From: Akkermansia muciniphila
GTDB taxonomy: Bacteria; Verrucomicrobiota; Verrucomicrobiia; Verrucomicrobiales; DEV007
Direction of reading: 5' to 3'
DNA length: 64,000 nucleotides
Assembly (NCBI GenBank): GCA_945883495.1
Contig: CAMCXS010000013.1
Coordinates: 1 to 64,000 of the forward strand
Shown: positions 44,501-55,600 of the stretch, in pieces
How positions within the stretch are numbered: the stretch's first letter is position 1
Layout: each line of letters begins with the position of its first letter
The notes under the pieces: model-generated
Told to the model about the DNA's origin: nothing
Seen by the model: only the letters and a program-made list of their open reading frames with translations
The model's database searches: none
Made by a program: the position numbers and the translations under genes

Positions 44501-44768
44501 CGGAGATAAGTAGACTTTTGGCGGCATCGCCTGGGACGATCGCAGGACCGGAATCGCCCCCGGTCTCCCAACCCCACTTCGAATCAAGGAGCAGCCCGCC
44601 CTTTTGTTTGCCGGCGGCAACGGAATGGCAGTCGAGACATTCCTCGGCGAGGAGCGGCCGGATCTTGTTTTCAAAGAATTCGAGGTGGTCCGTCGGCAAG
44701 TCCGCCGCAAGGGCCACGCCTTGGGCGAGGAGGGGGATGGCGATGAGGACTCGCGCAAGGGGATTCAT
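41508..44768 (-). CDS. DUF1549/DUF1553 cytochrome c-like protein (PSCyt/PSD1)
   Basis: 1086 residues with a signal peptide (MNPLARVLIAIPLLAQGVALAAD). A cytochrome-c-type domain comes first: heme motif CLDCH (Cys44, Cys47, His48) and distal MPPKK Met. Then DUF1549 (about 160-365, SPIDAFVLQRLE, KFGEKWARHWMDL-like RFGEKWARHWMDLVRYAE, CARCHDHKFD, a second CxxCH). An insert at about 510-690 looks like a carbohydrate-binding-type beta sandwich (LFEAFSGSSLPTGW, NGHAAIDEIRFSKG). DUF1553 closes the protein (ARVMVNRLWHHLFGRGIV, RRSVYLSIYRNFLNPMLLTF, ALALLNDPFV). Upstream member of the DUF1501 pair. Function unproven; thought to act in degrading complex polysaccharides. Confidence 0.9.
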   Translation of the reverse strand: MNPLARVLIAIPLLAQGVALAADLPTDHLEFFENKIRPLLAEECLDCHSVAAGKQKGGLLLDSKWGWETGGDSGPAIVPGDAAKSLLISAIRRSGERVEPMPPKKALAPEQISLLEQWIHMGAPDPRPKVESAGATVKAFDVAKRKAEHWCWEPVSRPNPPAVRHADWPRSPIDAFVLQRLESAALRPAPPADPRTLTRRLYLDLTGLPPSPADLERHGVDGPKFDAAKVVDELLASPRFGEKWARHWMDLVRYAETCGHEFDYEIPNAWRYRDYLIRACNLDLPYDALVREHIAGDLLPEPRRHPADQTNESVLATGFWYFHEAVHAPTDVRLDEAERMNNQIDVFSKAFQGLTIACARCHDHKFDAISTADYYALTGYLRGSCRTESVVDPGRQREQTAATQRELRNQAPASLALTADGAPGKAFLAAHELVRAQLAASAPQAMPDATVLTKIASERALDAAQLTAWCRLLAAAPNAPQTSAGFWSTIVRQPEALPGLAHEARQTRQALQRFREETELFEAFSGSSLPTGWTTTGQAWQATGDRAGASFLSAHPVSAPGMASSGLFGANHVGTLRSPTFPTPTPQIHIRIRSENIMTRVVTANYHMAIYSRLLFGGTIRSKDEASTEDGFRWISLDGNLDKYVGMNSYLEFADNGNGHAAIDEIRFSKGPRPPKEFPALLDHLLAEGEAPAEATDLAQRLDALWQEAVRDRSDAEILDWMFSRELVPAAQAKAFRALVAQGAALAAKLPAAQFATTMTQGTPEHAFVSIRGNHLNRGAEVPNRYLEAFGAPQGTRLDLANQITATSNPLTARVMVNRLWHHLFGRGIVANVDDFGVLGEKPSHPELLDWLAHDFMSNGWSVKRSIRQIVLSSTYAQASTAHPELDPKFIANVDPANLLLHRAPVKRMTAEEIRDSILAVSGRLDSTPFGPSIPTYRNAFMTGRGARPSGPLDGAGRRSVYLSIYRNFLNPMLLTFDMPNPFGPKGRRGTSNVPAQALALLNDPFVLEQADYWATHETSSPALAPNERIAAMMERATGNAPQASEVARLEAFWQAQAAGYQGDAKRAWTDIAHVLFNTKDFLYVR

Positions 44769-44808
44769 TCCCCTCCATCATGCCGTGATTGATGTCGCCT
44801 GGCTACGT

Positions 44809-44847
44809 GCGAATTCGCGCAAAGTGATACGATCTTTGCAAATTCGC
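44809..44847. promoter_or_regulatory. Interrupted palindrome between divergent genes
   Basis: GCGAATT-CGC-GCAAAG (44809-44824) faces CTTTGC-AA-ATTCGC (44834-44847) across a 9-bp centre. It lies 41 bp upstream of the start of the DUF1549/1553 gene, where a repressor or activator site would be expected. A GC-rich hairpin (CCCTCGC/GCGAGGG, 44954-44978) lies further toward the MFS gene. Confidence 0.4.
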
Positions 44848-45015
44848 GGAGAAAAGCGGTGGCGGATCGCAAAACCTGGCGCCGCTGTCGCGCAATTGAT
44901 CGCTTTCCATCGCGCTCGGCGGAGCGGGATGATGCCAACCCGCTCCCGTCAACCCTCGCGCCGCCTGCGAGCGAGGGCTTGCCATCCATCCCGTGAGTTC
45001 TGTAGTCTCCCGGGG

Positions 45016-46275
45016 ATGTCCACCCTGACCCAGAACGCGCCCGCTCCATCCTCTGCCGGTTCTCCTGCCACCGCCCATCGCGGATGGGTCGTCACCTTTG
45101 CCGGGCTCGGGATCAATTTGGCGCTTGGCGTTCTCTATGCTTGGAGCCTGTTTAAGGATGCGATTTCCAAAGAGTTTGGCTGGAAAGGCGCTCAGCTCAA
45201 TGACCCTTACGCCCTGTGCTGCTTGGTCTTCGCAGGCGCCATGATCTTGGCGGGCCGATGCCAGGACAAGCTGGGGCCTCGGGTCACGGCTTCGATCGGC
45301 GGTCTGCTCATCGGAAGCGGCTTGATCCTCATTTCCACCACCAGCAGCTACGGGCTCTGGCTGCTCGGCTTCGGGGTGCTCGGCGGCTTGGGGATGGGGT
45401 TCGGCTATTCTTCCGCCACTCCGCCCGCGCTGAAATGGTTTCCCCCGGCCAAGACTGGGTTGATTGCGGGCCTCGTCGTCGCCGGATTTGGATTGGCACC
45501 GGTCTATCTCGCGCCACTTTCGCAATATCTGGTGACGAATTACCAACTGCAGAAATCGATGCTCATTCTCGGGGGCGCCTTCTTGGTGATCATCGTCGGC
45601 CTGGCTCAACTCCTTCAGAACCCGCCCGCTGGTTACGTGGCGGATGCCCGGTCCGCGGGCGGTTCCAAACCCGCCGGGGCCGGAATGGGGCCGGGCGAGA
45701 TCGTTCGCACTGGGAACTTCTGGATCCTTTGGCTGATTTACTTCGCGGGGGCCGGGGCCGGATTGATGGTGATTGGCAGCATCAGCGGCATGGCCAAGAC
45801 CACCATGAAAGAAGCGGCGTTCATCGCCGTCGCCGTGATGGCCATCGGCAATGCCGGAGGGCGGATCGGCGCGGGCCTGCTTTCGGACAAAATCGGCCGC
45901 CGCTGGACGCTGCTGTTCGTGCTGCTTTTCCAAGCCATCCTCATGCTCGTGGCCATTCCGGTGACCAAATCCACAGAGGGCGCCCAATACATTATCGTTC
46001 TCGTGGCCACGCTGATCGGGCTCAACTATGGGGCGAATCTGTCCCTATTTCCCTCCTTCGCCAAAGACCTCTGGGGGCTCAAAAACTTCGGGCTGAATTA
46101 CGGTCTCCTCTTCACTGCCTGGGGCGCCGGAAGTCTCCTCAGTCCGGTGGCGCAACGTCTGAAAGCGAGCAGCGGAAGCTTTGATTCCTCCTTTCAGGTC
46201 GCGGCCGCGTTGCTGGTGGTTGGAGGGCTGCTGACGTTCCTGATCCAGTCGAAGAGCGTCAGAGCGGCGGAGTGA
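45016..46275 (+). CDS. OFA-type MFS transporter (oxalate/formate antiporter-like)
   Basis: 419 residues from the ATG at 45016 (CGGGG just upstream). Twelve membrane spans of the major facilitator fold. The beginning RGWVVTFAGLGINLALGVLYAWSLF split over the first span, the loop GRCQDKLGPR after span two, the GGLGMGFGYSSATPPALKWFP segment and the second-half LLSDKIGRR loop are typical of the OFA (oxalate:formate) subfamily. Substrate is probably a small monocarboxylate or dicarboxylate, but this cannot be settled from the sequence. Confidence 0.85.
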   Translation: MSTLTQNAPAPSSAGSPATAHRGWVVTFAGLGINLALGVLYAWSLFKDAISKEFGWKGAQLNDPYALCCLVFAGAMILAGRCQDKLGPRVTASIGGLLIGSGLILISTTSSYGLWLLGFGVLGGLGMGFGYSSATPPALKWFPPAKTGLIAGLVVAGFGLAPVYLAPLSQYLVTNYQLQKSMLILGGAFLVIIVGLAQLLQNPPAGYVADARSAGGSKPAGAGMGPGEIVRTGNFWILWLIYFAGAGAGLMVIGSISGMAKTTMKEAAFIAVAVMAIGNAGGRIGAGLLSDKIGRRWTLLFVLLFQAILMLVAIPVTKSTEGAQYIIVLVATLIGLNYGANLSLFPSFAKDLWGLKNFGLNYGLLFTAWGAGSLLSPVAQRLKASSGSFDSSFQVAAALLVVGGLLTFLIQSKSVRAAE

Positions 46276-46335
46276 GCTCGCTATGCGTTTGGCGCGCCAT
46301 GGGGTGAAGGATGGTTGGCTGAGCTTGGTGACGTC

Positions 46336-46406
46336 GTTGACGGCGTTGACGGCGTTGACGGCGTTGACGGCACTCCGCCAATCCGCCAATCCGCCAATCC
46401 GCCAAC
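46336..46406. repeat. Two adjoining microsatellites (9-bp and 8-bp units)
   Basis: Four perfect GTTGACGGC units (46336-46371), with a degenerate fifth before them, run into four CCGCCAAT units (46375-46406, the last ending CAAC). Both lie in the 330-bp gap between the MFS gene and the giant repeat gene. Confidence 0.9.
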
Positions 46407-46605
46407 TCAGCAGAGGTTGATCTTTAAGTTATCTTAATATTCTACGAATTGTTTCTTAGCAGGTTAACGTTTCCCTAAAAAAACCCTTGCTTTTTAGGTC
46501 CGGTTTTGAGATTCGGTCGAAGTTGAGAAAAGCCCCCAAGCTTTGAGACCTCTGTCAGGAACGGTGGTCTCTGGGCGGTCGTGGGCTGTATTTGAAGCCC
46601 GCGCT
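46407..46605 (+). promoter_or_regulatory. AT-rich leader with stacked hairpins before the giant gene
   Basis: The first 90 bp are clearly more AT-rich than their surroundings and hold TTAAG/CTTAA (46424-46437). Further hairpins are CCTAAAAA/TTTTTAGG (46474-46498, perfect 8 bp), GAGACC/GGTCTC (46545-46571) and GGGCT/AGCCC (46583-46600), the last ending five bases before the ATG at 46606. No good Shine-Dalgarno is visible. I could not pick a -35/-10 pair with confidence. Such a leader could control translation of the very long gene. Confidence 0.45.
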
Positions 46606-49600
46606 ATGAAATATCGTGCCCCACTTCCGCATCTGCCCCTTGCCCTGAAGCAGACCGTAGCGGCTGTTTTGATTCCGTTGCTGGTGTTGACCGGAAGCCC
46701 CGTTAGTCTCCAAGCGGCGGATTACTATTGGGATCAGGATGGTGACTCTTCCGGAAACGCCCTTAGCGGAACCAACCTCGGTGGGGCTGGCACCTGGGAT
46801 CTGTCCGCATCGGCGTGGTGGGACGGGCTTTCGACCAATCTGGCTTGGCCCAATCTCTCCGACACCGCGATCTTCACCGGAACCGCGGGCACGGTGACCT
46901 TGGGGGAAAACATCACGGCCGGTGGCTTGCGCTTCAACGTCAACGGCTACACCATCGCCCCGAGCACGACGCAAACGCTCACGTTGGCTCCGGCCGCGGG
47001 TTTTGTTTCTCCGGTCATCGCGGTCAACAATACCGGCTTTGGCACCAACGGCGCGACGATTAGCGCCATCCTTGCGGGGACGTCTGGCTTCACCAAGACG
47101 GGGAACGGCACGCTGCGGCTCACGGGCGCCAACACCTTTTCCGGAGATGTTGCGATCAAGGGCGGCAGCATCGTCATCACCAACCCGAATCAACTCGGCA
47201 CGGGGACCACGGCGATTTCCGTGACGGGCGTTGGCCAAACTGGCAACCCGGGCTTTTCCGGAGGCTCTCTCGTCCTTCAGGGCACCGGGACTTCCGCGTT
47301 CGCTGCCGGACTTACGATTGATCGCGAGATCAGCGGTTCTGGCCGTGGCGCCGGTGCCATCAACCAGACCGGTTCCCTCATCAGCATCGGCTACAACACC
47401 TTGGCCGGGGGGCTCACCAATGGCTCCGCGAGTGATTCCCGCGTGTGGGCTTCCCATGGCGCGACCACTGTCACGGGCAACGTGAGCTTGGGATCTGGCA
47501 GCATCGCTGGCTTCCAAGGTAATGGGAACTGGATCATCTCCGGCCGGGTCACTGGCACGGATACAGCCAATGACCGGTTCTTCAAGGCAGGGAACACCGT
47601 TGGGAATGTCCTGTGGCTGCAGAATGCGAACAACAGCTACATGGGATCGCTTCGCATTGAATCCGGCAACGTCCGCGTTCAATCCAACGGCGCTCTCGGT
47701 ATTGGCACCATGGCCCGTTCGTTGGACCTGGAGAACTCCACCGTGGAGTTTCGGACGGATCTCCCGGGCAGCTTCTCCACCCGGAACGTTATGGTCCGGG
47801 CGGATCGCACTGGAGTCCTGTTTCTTGATCACGACATCACTGGGCCTTTGGGGGTCGGCTCTTCTTTGATCAATCAGACCATCACTTTCGGAAACTTCTC
47901 TCGTGCCTCCGGGGGCACGAACTCGACATTCAGCTTCAGCGGGCGCAATGGCTACGGCTTTTCTGCTACGGGAGCGAGTGGTTTGATCGGCGGGGAGAAT
48001 GCCACGCAGGACTTGAGTAACTTCATTTTCACCAACAATAGCAACGGGCTCGGCACTCTCATCGGCAACGCCTGGAACACGAATCAGACCACCCCCCGGA
48101 CGTTCACGGTCGGCGGCAATGCGGAAACGGTGCTCACCGGTAACGTGCTCGCCACCGGAGCCACTCACCATCTCACCAAGTCTGGCACGGGCACTTTCAC
48201 CTACAACGGCACCGCTGGCACTTTTACCGGCAGCACCACCGTGACCGGGACCTTGGCCATCTCTAGCATGAGCGCCCTCAACAGTAGCACGGGCATCGGA
48301 GCGATCCAGTTGAGCAACGGTGCTCTCGACTATCGTGGCATCGGGGATACCTCGAACAGGCTCCTTAATCTTTCTGGGACCACCACCGCCGGGATCATCC
48401 TGGCCAATCAGTCGAGTGGATCCGAGCTGGTCTTCAGCGGGAAGCCCGTGGCGGCTGGTGGCGCTGGGAATAAGCTTTTCTACTTGGGCGGCGATAGCGC
48501 TCCGTCGATCGTCAATGAGATCGGTGGCGTGATCTCGATCAACGGTGGCACCACTGGCTTGTCCAAGGTTGGCAGCAACACTTGGCTCTATTCCCCAGCC
48601 GCTTCCACCTACCTCGGCGGCACCACCCAGACGACCGGGGGTAGTGCCAGCGGCACCAGCACAAATATCATCACTCTGTCCGCGACCAATCCTTCCATCG
48701 TCGTGGGCCAGTCGGTCAGCGGCACGAACGTGCCCGCCGGTTCCGTGGTCATCGGGGTGAACGGCACCACGTTGACCATCAGCAATAATATTGGCACGAC
48801 GGCCATTGCGGCGGGCACCACGCTTACGTTTGGTGGCACCTCGAACTTCACCGGCAACGTCACCGTCAGTGGCGGGACTCTGCAAGTCCGCCCCACCGCA
48901 GCTGCGGGGAATGGCTCGGATGTCATCAACAACTCCAGCCAAGTCATTTTCAACTCTGACGCCCTGCGCGGCAATCAGTGGGCGGGTGGGACCTTCGAAT
49001 ATCTAGGCTCTTCGACGGCGGGAGCCCTCACCGAAACCGTGGGGCTGCTCGCTCCCTCCGCCGGGGCCGGGGTCGTGAAGACCACCGCAAACGGCGGCAG
49101 CCCTATTCTGAGTTTCTCCGGATATACCACGCGTGGCGCTGGTGCCGTGGTGAACTTCCAGCAAGGGACGGGGACAGGCATCCGGTTCTCCGCTGTGCCG
49201 ACTGCGGTTTCGAACGGATTGGTGAGCGGTGCCTTCATCACGGATCCCTCTACCGGCGCCATCGACTTCGTAGCTACCCCAGCGACGAACACGAATCTTG
49301 CCGCATTGGGAGCCGCCACCGCCTTCCCCACCTCCATCGGTGCCGCCACCGGGAATTACCTTCTGAGCGCCGACACCACCACATCTGCCGCAGTTGCTGC
49401 AAACTCGGTTCGGATCACTGGGGGCGCATACCTCACTCTGGGCACGGGTAACCTTACCCTTACCTCGGCGAGTGCCAGTGCCCTGGGCGGGATTCTCCAC
49501 GACAACGCGGGAGGCGCCTCCGTAATCAGTGGGCAAACCATCACCACTTCCGCCTCCAACCAGGAAGTGCTCATCCTCACCGGCGGCACGGGCGGCGCCA

Positions 49601-52600
49601 GCAACACGCTGTCGATCAATTCCATCTTGGGCAACGGCAGCGGGGGGGTCACTAAGGGCGGCAGCGGCACCCTGATCTTGGGCGGCGCGAATACCTACAC
49701 CGGCACCTTGACCATCAATGAAGGGACTGTCCAGCTCGCCGGCTCCGGCACCCTCGGGGCTGCCAATGCCGGGCTGATGATGCGGCAGGGGACGACCCTC
49801 GACCTCAACGGGATCAGTGTGGGAAGCGTATCGGCCAATGGCCTCAACGCATTTAACGGCGCTGGCACCATTACGAACAGTGCAGCCAGTGGCACCGCCA
49901 CTCTCCGTGTGGGCAACAATAACTCGGCTGGCCTTTTCAGCGGCGTGATTCAGGACGGCGCCAACGCTAAGATTCAATTCGCCAAGGCCGGCAGCGGCAC
50001 CGTTTCCCTCACGGGGGCCAACACCTTCTCCGGACCAGTCACTGTGACGGCGGGAACCCTCGCGGTCACCAGTTTGACGAATATCGGGGAGGCCAGTGGC
50101 ATTGGTAAAGGTGATTCCACCAGCGCGGCTACCAACGCGGCCAGCTTGGTGTTCAATGGCGGCACGTTGCAGTACACAGGATCGAATGCGTCCATCTACC
50201 AGACCACCCAGACGCCCTCGGTGAGCATTGACCGCCTGTTCACCCTGGCGGGTAATGGCACCATCCAATCTTCCGGTCAGTACGGGAATAGCATCCTGGC
50301 GGCTGGTAGTGCCAACAACGCTACCCTGATCTGGAACAACACGGCGGACGTCTCCTTCAGCGGCACGGGCACCCGCACCTTGACTTTGGGCGGAAACTCG
50401 ACTGGCGACAACGAGATGCGTATCCGCCTGCGCGACAATCCCAACGCCGGGGAAGCCCTTTCCTTGACCAAGGCGGACGCCGGTCTTTGGATCCTGAATC
50501 CAGCGACTTCCAACACCTACACCGGCACTACCACCGTCTCGGCCGGCTCGCTGCGGGTGGCTAGTTCGGTGGCTGCCGTGCAGGGCCTCTCGACTTCAAG
50601 TCCGCTCGTTCTCAACGGCGGTGTGTTGGAGACCTCCGGCACCTTCTCGCGCACCCTCGGTGCTCCCGTTGCGGGCACTGGAACCACCGTTCAGCTCCCC
50701 GCTGGGACCTCCGGCTTCGCCGCCGCCACTCCTGACCGCCTTGTCGTTACGATCGGCGGAGGCGGGCTCACGTGGGGCAGCACGAACTTCAGTCCATCGG
50801 CGCTAGTCCTTGGCTCCGCCACGGCCCTTGGCGAAACCGAGATCACCAACGACATCAATCTTGGCAGCTCCGCGCGCACCGTCACGGTGAATGCCAACGC
50901 CAACACCGCCACTATGGTCACTGCGGGCATCCTCTCCGGCGTCATTAGTGGAAGCACGGGCGGCGCCCTGACCAAAAACGGCACCGGGGTCCTCATGTTC
51001 GGCAATGCAAACACCTATATTGGGAATACCACGGTGAATGACGGAACTCTGGTGATTACATCGTTTGGCAATTCTAGTGGTACGATCTCGAGCTCTCTGG
51101 GCGCCAGCGGCGGTTCGCTCATCGTCAACCAGAACGCCACCTCCAGTCCTATTCTGTACGTTGGGCCCGGCGAGACCTCATCCCGGCCGCTCGTCTTCCA
51201 AACGGCCCTCTCCGCCAGCCGGACCCACCGTATCGATGCCTCGGGCAGCGGTCCTCTTGTTCTTACCAATGTCACCAATAGCAACACGGGGGCCTTCACC
51301 ATGACGCTGGAGCTTCGCGGATCCAACGTGGACAATAACATGATCACGTCGACCCTGGCAGACAATGGCACCAGCCTTCTGGGGGTTAGCAAAGCGGACG
51401 GCGGGGTCTGGATCCTCAATCCATCTTCAAGCAACACGTTTACAGGTCCAATCAACGCCAACGGCGGCTTGCTGGGCCTCACCACGGCTGGCATTGGCTC
51501 TGCCTCTGCAATCGGCTTCAGCAACGGCGGCATCTTCGCTTATGGCTCCGCGCTGAGCACATCGAAGCCGATCAGCCACGCCAATAACTCAACCGCCGTT
51601 ATCGCCGGTCAGAACAACATCACGCTTGGTGGCACTTGGACTATCGCGTCTGGGGACAACGACCAAACGATCAGCAATAACCTGGAAAACGGGGCTGTGC
51701 TGACCGTGAATGGGAATTTCGTCAACAGCAAGACCAACAACCGCGTGGTCAACGTTCGCGGCTTTGGTTCTACCGTTTGGAACGGCGTGATCCCCAATGC
51801 TTCCAACGGGACCAACACCACCGCCTGGAACATCGCCATCGCCAACGACGCCACCTTCACCTTCGGCGGTTCTTCCGCGAACACCTACACCGGTGCCACG
51901 ACCCTGGCTCAAGGGACGTTGATCCTCAACAAGACGCTTGGCGTGGCCCAAATCGGCACTGGAACCAGTCAGTTCAACTTCGCGGGTGGTGTCCTGCGTT
52001 CCGATGCTGGGGCTCTGACGGGAGCCAACGCTCTCAACAACACCGTCTTCCTTACTGGTGACCCAGCGGTGATCAGTGGCACCAACAGCATCCAAATGGC
52101 CGGGGTGCTTACCAACAGCGCGGGCAATCGGCTCCTGGTGAACAATCTTTCGGGCGGTGGAAATCTCACTCTCTCCGGGAATGTTAGCCTCTCCAACGAC
52201 AACACGGGCCGCACCCTCACGGTTCTCGGGTCCGGGAGCACCACCATTTCTGGCATCGTCCAGAACGGAGGGACGGCCGCGGGAGGTCTCACCTACTCCG
52301 GTAACGGCACCCTCAACCTGGGCGCCGCGAATACCGCCACCGGAACCCTTACGGCGAATCGTGGCACGGTCTCGTTGGGCGGCTCGGGAAGCTGGGCCGG
52401 CGGCATTGCCTTCAATCCTACAGGAACCGTGACGCTCGATTACAGTGGGGGGAACGTCAACCGCTTGGCCGACGCCGGTGCCGTGACTGGCAACGGGGGC
52501 ACGTTGAATTTCATTGGGAATTCCAGCGGGACAAGTGAGACGACTGGAACACTTACCCTCAACACAGCGATGTCCAGCATCGCGATGACTGGAAGCGGCC

Positions 52601-55600
52601 CGAACGTTCTCACGTTCGGTTCGCTCGCGACACCAAACTCGGGATCGTCGCTGGACCTGAGTTCAATCCCCTCGCTTGGATCGACGAACAAAGTGATCTT
52701 TACGGCAGCTCCCACGCTCACCAACAGCATCAACACTCGAATCTTTGTAAACGGTGGGGCGGATTTCGCTACGCACACCGCCAATGGGGTGGAAGCCTTT
52801 ACAGGATACAATAACTCGAATGACCTCAACACGGCGCTCTCCACGGACACGATGAATTTGACGGGATCGGCAGCGACCACCGCAAATCGGACGGTCAACG
52901 CCATCAAGTTGAACGGCACGGGGATTGCCGTGACCGGGGCCGCTTTGAACCGGCTGACTTTGGGAGCTGCCGGGATCCTTAACACGGGCGGCGATAACTC
53001 GATTGGAGTTAACGAAGTGGCCTTTGGTGCGACCACAGGATTCGTCCAAGTCGCATCCGGCACGACACTCACTCTGAACGGCAATATCACCGGTTCGAAC
53101 GGCTGGGCCAAAGTGTTGCCAGGTTCGCTAGCATTTGGAGCTGGAGGGCGTAGCTTCGTTACCGGACTCTCCCACAACGTCCTTGACGGAACCGTCACTC
53201 TCAACGGCGGCGCGGACACCTTCTTCCCGAACCAGCTTGTTGTCGTCAATACCCCTGGGGTCATCGACCTCAATGGCGGCGGACAATATGCCGGAACGCT
53301 GTCCAGCAGTGGCACCCTGCCTTCCGCAGGTGGCACCATCACCAGCACCGGCGGTGTCTTGGTCACCAATAAATCCGCTAGCACCAGCTTTGCGGGAACC
53401 CTTGCGGGCTCCCTCAACTTCGGGAGTGCCGGGGGAAGCACCCTGACCCTCGCCAGCCCACAAACATATACCGGTACGACACTCCTCATGGGCGGCACCA
53501 CCACCTTGGAGAATGACGCCACCCTGCTCAACACCTCCGAGATCAACATCAATGGAGGGTCCACGTTGTTCCTCAGCAACAACACCGGCCTCCAAACCCA
53601 GAACAACAACCGCATTGGCGACGCCATTGCGCTGAACCTCCGTGGAGGCACCGTGAGCGTCACAGGACGCATCAGCACGGCCGCGACGGAGACCTTCGGC
53701 GCGGTGAGCTCTCTTCAGGGAGCCAACACCCTCACCGCCACGACGGGGGGCGGAACGATTACTTCGGTGGATCTCAACTTCGCCAGTCTCACTCGATCTG
53801 CGGGAACTACCGTCAACTTCACGGGAACAAACATCGGTCAGCAGGGTAACAACGCGCGGATCGTCTTCGACACCGCCCCGTCCGTCCTGGGTAGTGGGGT
53901 GTTGGGCGCCTGGGCGATCGCCAACTCGACCGACTACGCAGCCTACAACGCCGGCCTCGGCGTCGGGATCGTTGGCCAAGGGGGATTCACTGGGTACGAT
54001 GGCTCCTTCGGCAGCGGCAACATCACCCTTCTCACGGCTACGTCCGCTACGACGACAAACCTCACCGCGCCGGTCACCACGTCCGCGTTGCTGCGCTTTG
54101 CGGGTGGCTTTAGCAACGACCTGACGTTCGCTGATGCTGGGAACATTTTGAACTTGGAGTTGGGCGGTATCCTCCGGAGCGACAACAACAACAGCACCAC
54201 CATCGGCACCACCTCAGTACCAGGGATCATCACCAGTGGCACCTCGGAACTCGTGGTTTATAACGCCCAGGGGACCACGACGATCAACTCCCAGGTCACC
54301 GGCGCCACTGGCTTGGTGAAGAGCGGGGCGGGCACCCTGGCGCTCAGCAACCTCTCGAACAACTACAGTCTCGGAACGATCGTCTCTCAAGGTACCTTGA
54401 GTCTCACGGGCGGTGCGACCGCTAACGGCACCACCAACGTCGTGATCCCGGCCGGTGGCCTCACCCTCACCAACAGCACCGTGACCATGGCCACGAACGC
54501 GGGCCAGATTCACAATACGAATGCCGTCACCCTGAACGGAGCGTCCACCTTGACGTTGGTGGGCGCGAATACGCTCGATAGCCTCACGTTCAACAACAAC
54601 GGCGGCACCGCCGCCCCGACCGTCACCAGCGGTGGGCTCCTGACCCTTAGCAACGCAACGCCGATCACGGTTTCCTCCAGCAACCCTGCCTTCGTTGCGA
54701 CGATCGCCGGCTCGATTGACATCGGCTCTGGCGCCAAGACGATCAACACCCCCTCGATTCAGGTGGGCGGAGTGACTGTCACCAACTTGGTGCCTACCCT
54801 GTCCATCTCCGCGGCCATTCTGAGCCCGGGCGCATCCATGAACAAGACAGGCGACGGTTTGTTGCAACTTGGCGGAGCCAGCACGTTCTCTGGATTCACT
54901 CTCAGCAATGGTGGGGTGGTGCTTGCCGGAAACAGCAGCCCTACGAGCAGTCCTGGAGCCGGGAGCCTTGCCAGTGGTCCGTTGGGAATTGGCTCCGTGA
55001 GTGTGGCTTCTGGCACCACCATCCTTGCGAGTGCCAGCAACACCATCGCCAACCCCATCACTTTCGCGGGCACTCCTACGTTTGACAGCACCGCGAATAC
55101 GGCCTGGACCTTGACATTCAATGGACCGATCAGCGGCCTGAGCTCAACCCCCACCGTCCAGGTCACCAATCCAGGTCTCACCGTCAACTTGGCCGGCAAC
55201 ATCCCCGGTCCGTTCTCCAGCATCACCAAGACCGGGCTGGGCGCGCTCATTTTCAACGCGACCAACTACACCGGGAATTTCAATGCCGCTGCCCTCGGCA
55301 ATGCCGCCGCCGTTACCCTGCTTCATGATGGAGACACCACCAGTTCGGTGCAGACCCTGAGCGTCGGCGATGTCGTCTTTGATGCGGGCATTGTCCCGAG
55401 CATCACCGTCAACCGCGGGGGCACCACCTTGGCGGCCAACAAGATCATCGCCCCGGCATCGATCTCCAATCTGGGGCTTGGTATCACGGTGACCAATAGC
55501 AGTGGATACGGCTTGCAAGTCTCGGAAGCTGTGACGCTGACGGGGACCTCTATCGGCGTCGGAACCGCCACCGGCTCAAATGTGACCCAGGGGCTCTACC

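Noticed and set aside
46555-48942. Long open frame on the minus strand (795 codons) and many similar ones up to 64000
   Set aside because: They lie antisense to the giant repeat gene and result from its biased codons (GGC, ACC, AAC, GTC); they have no domains and the plus-strand frame carries the signal peptide and beta-strand repeats.
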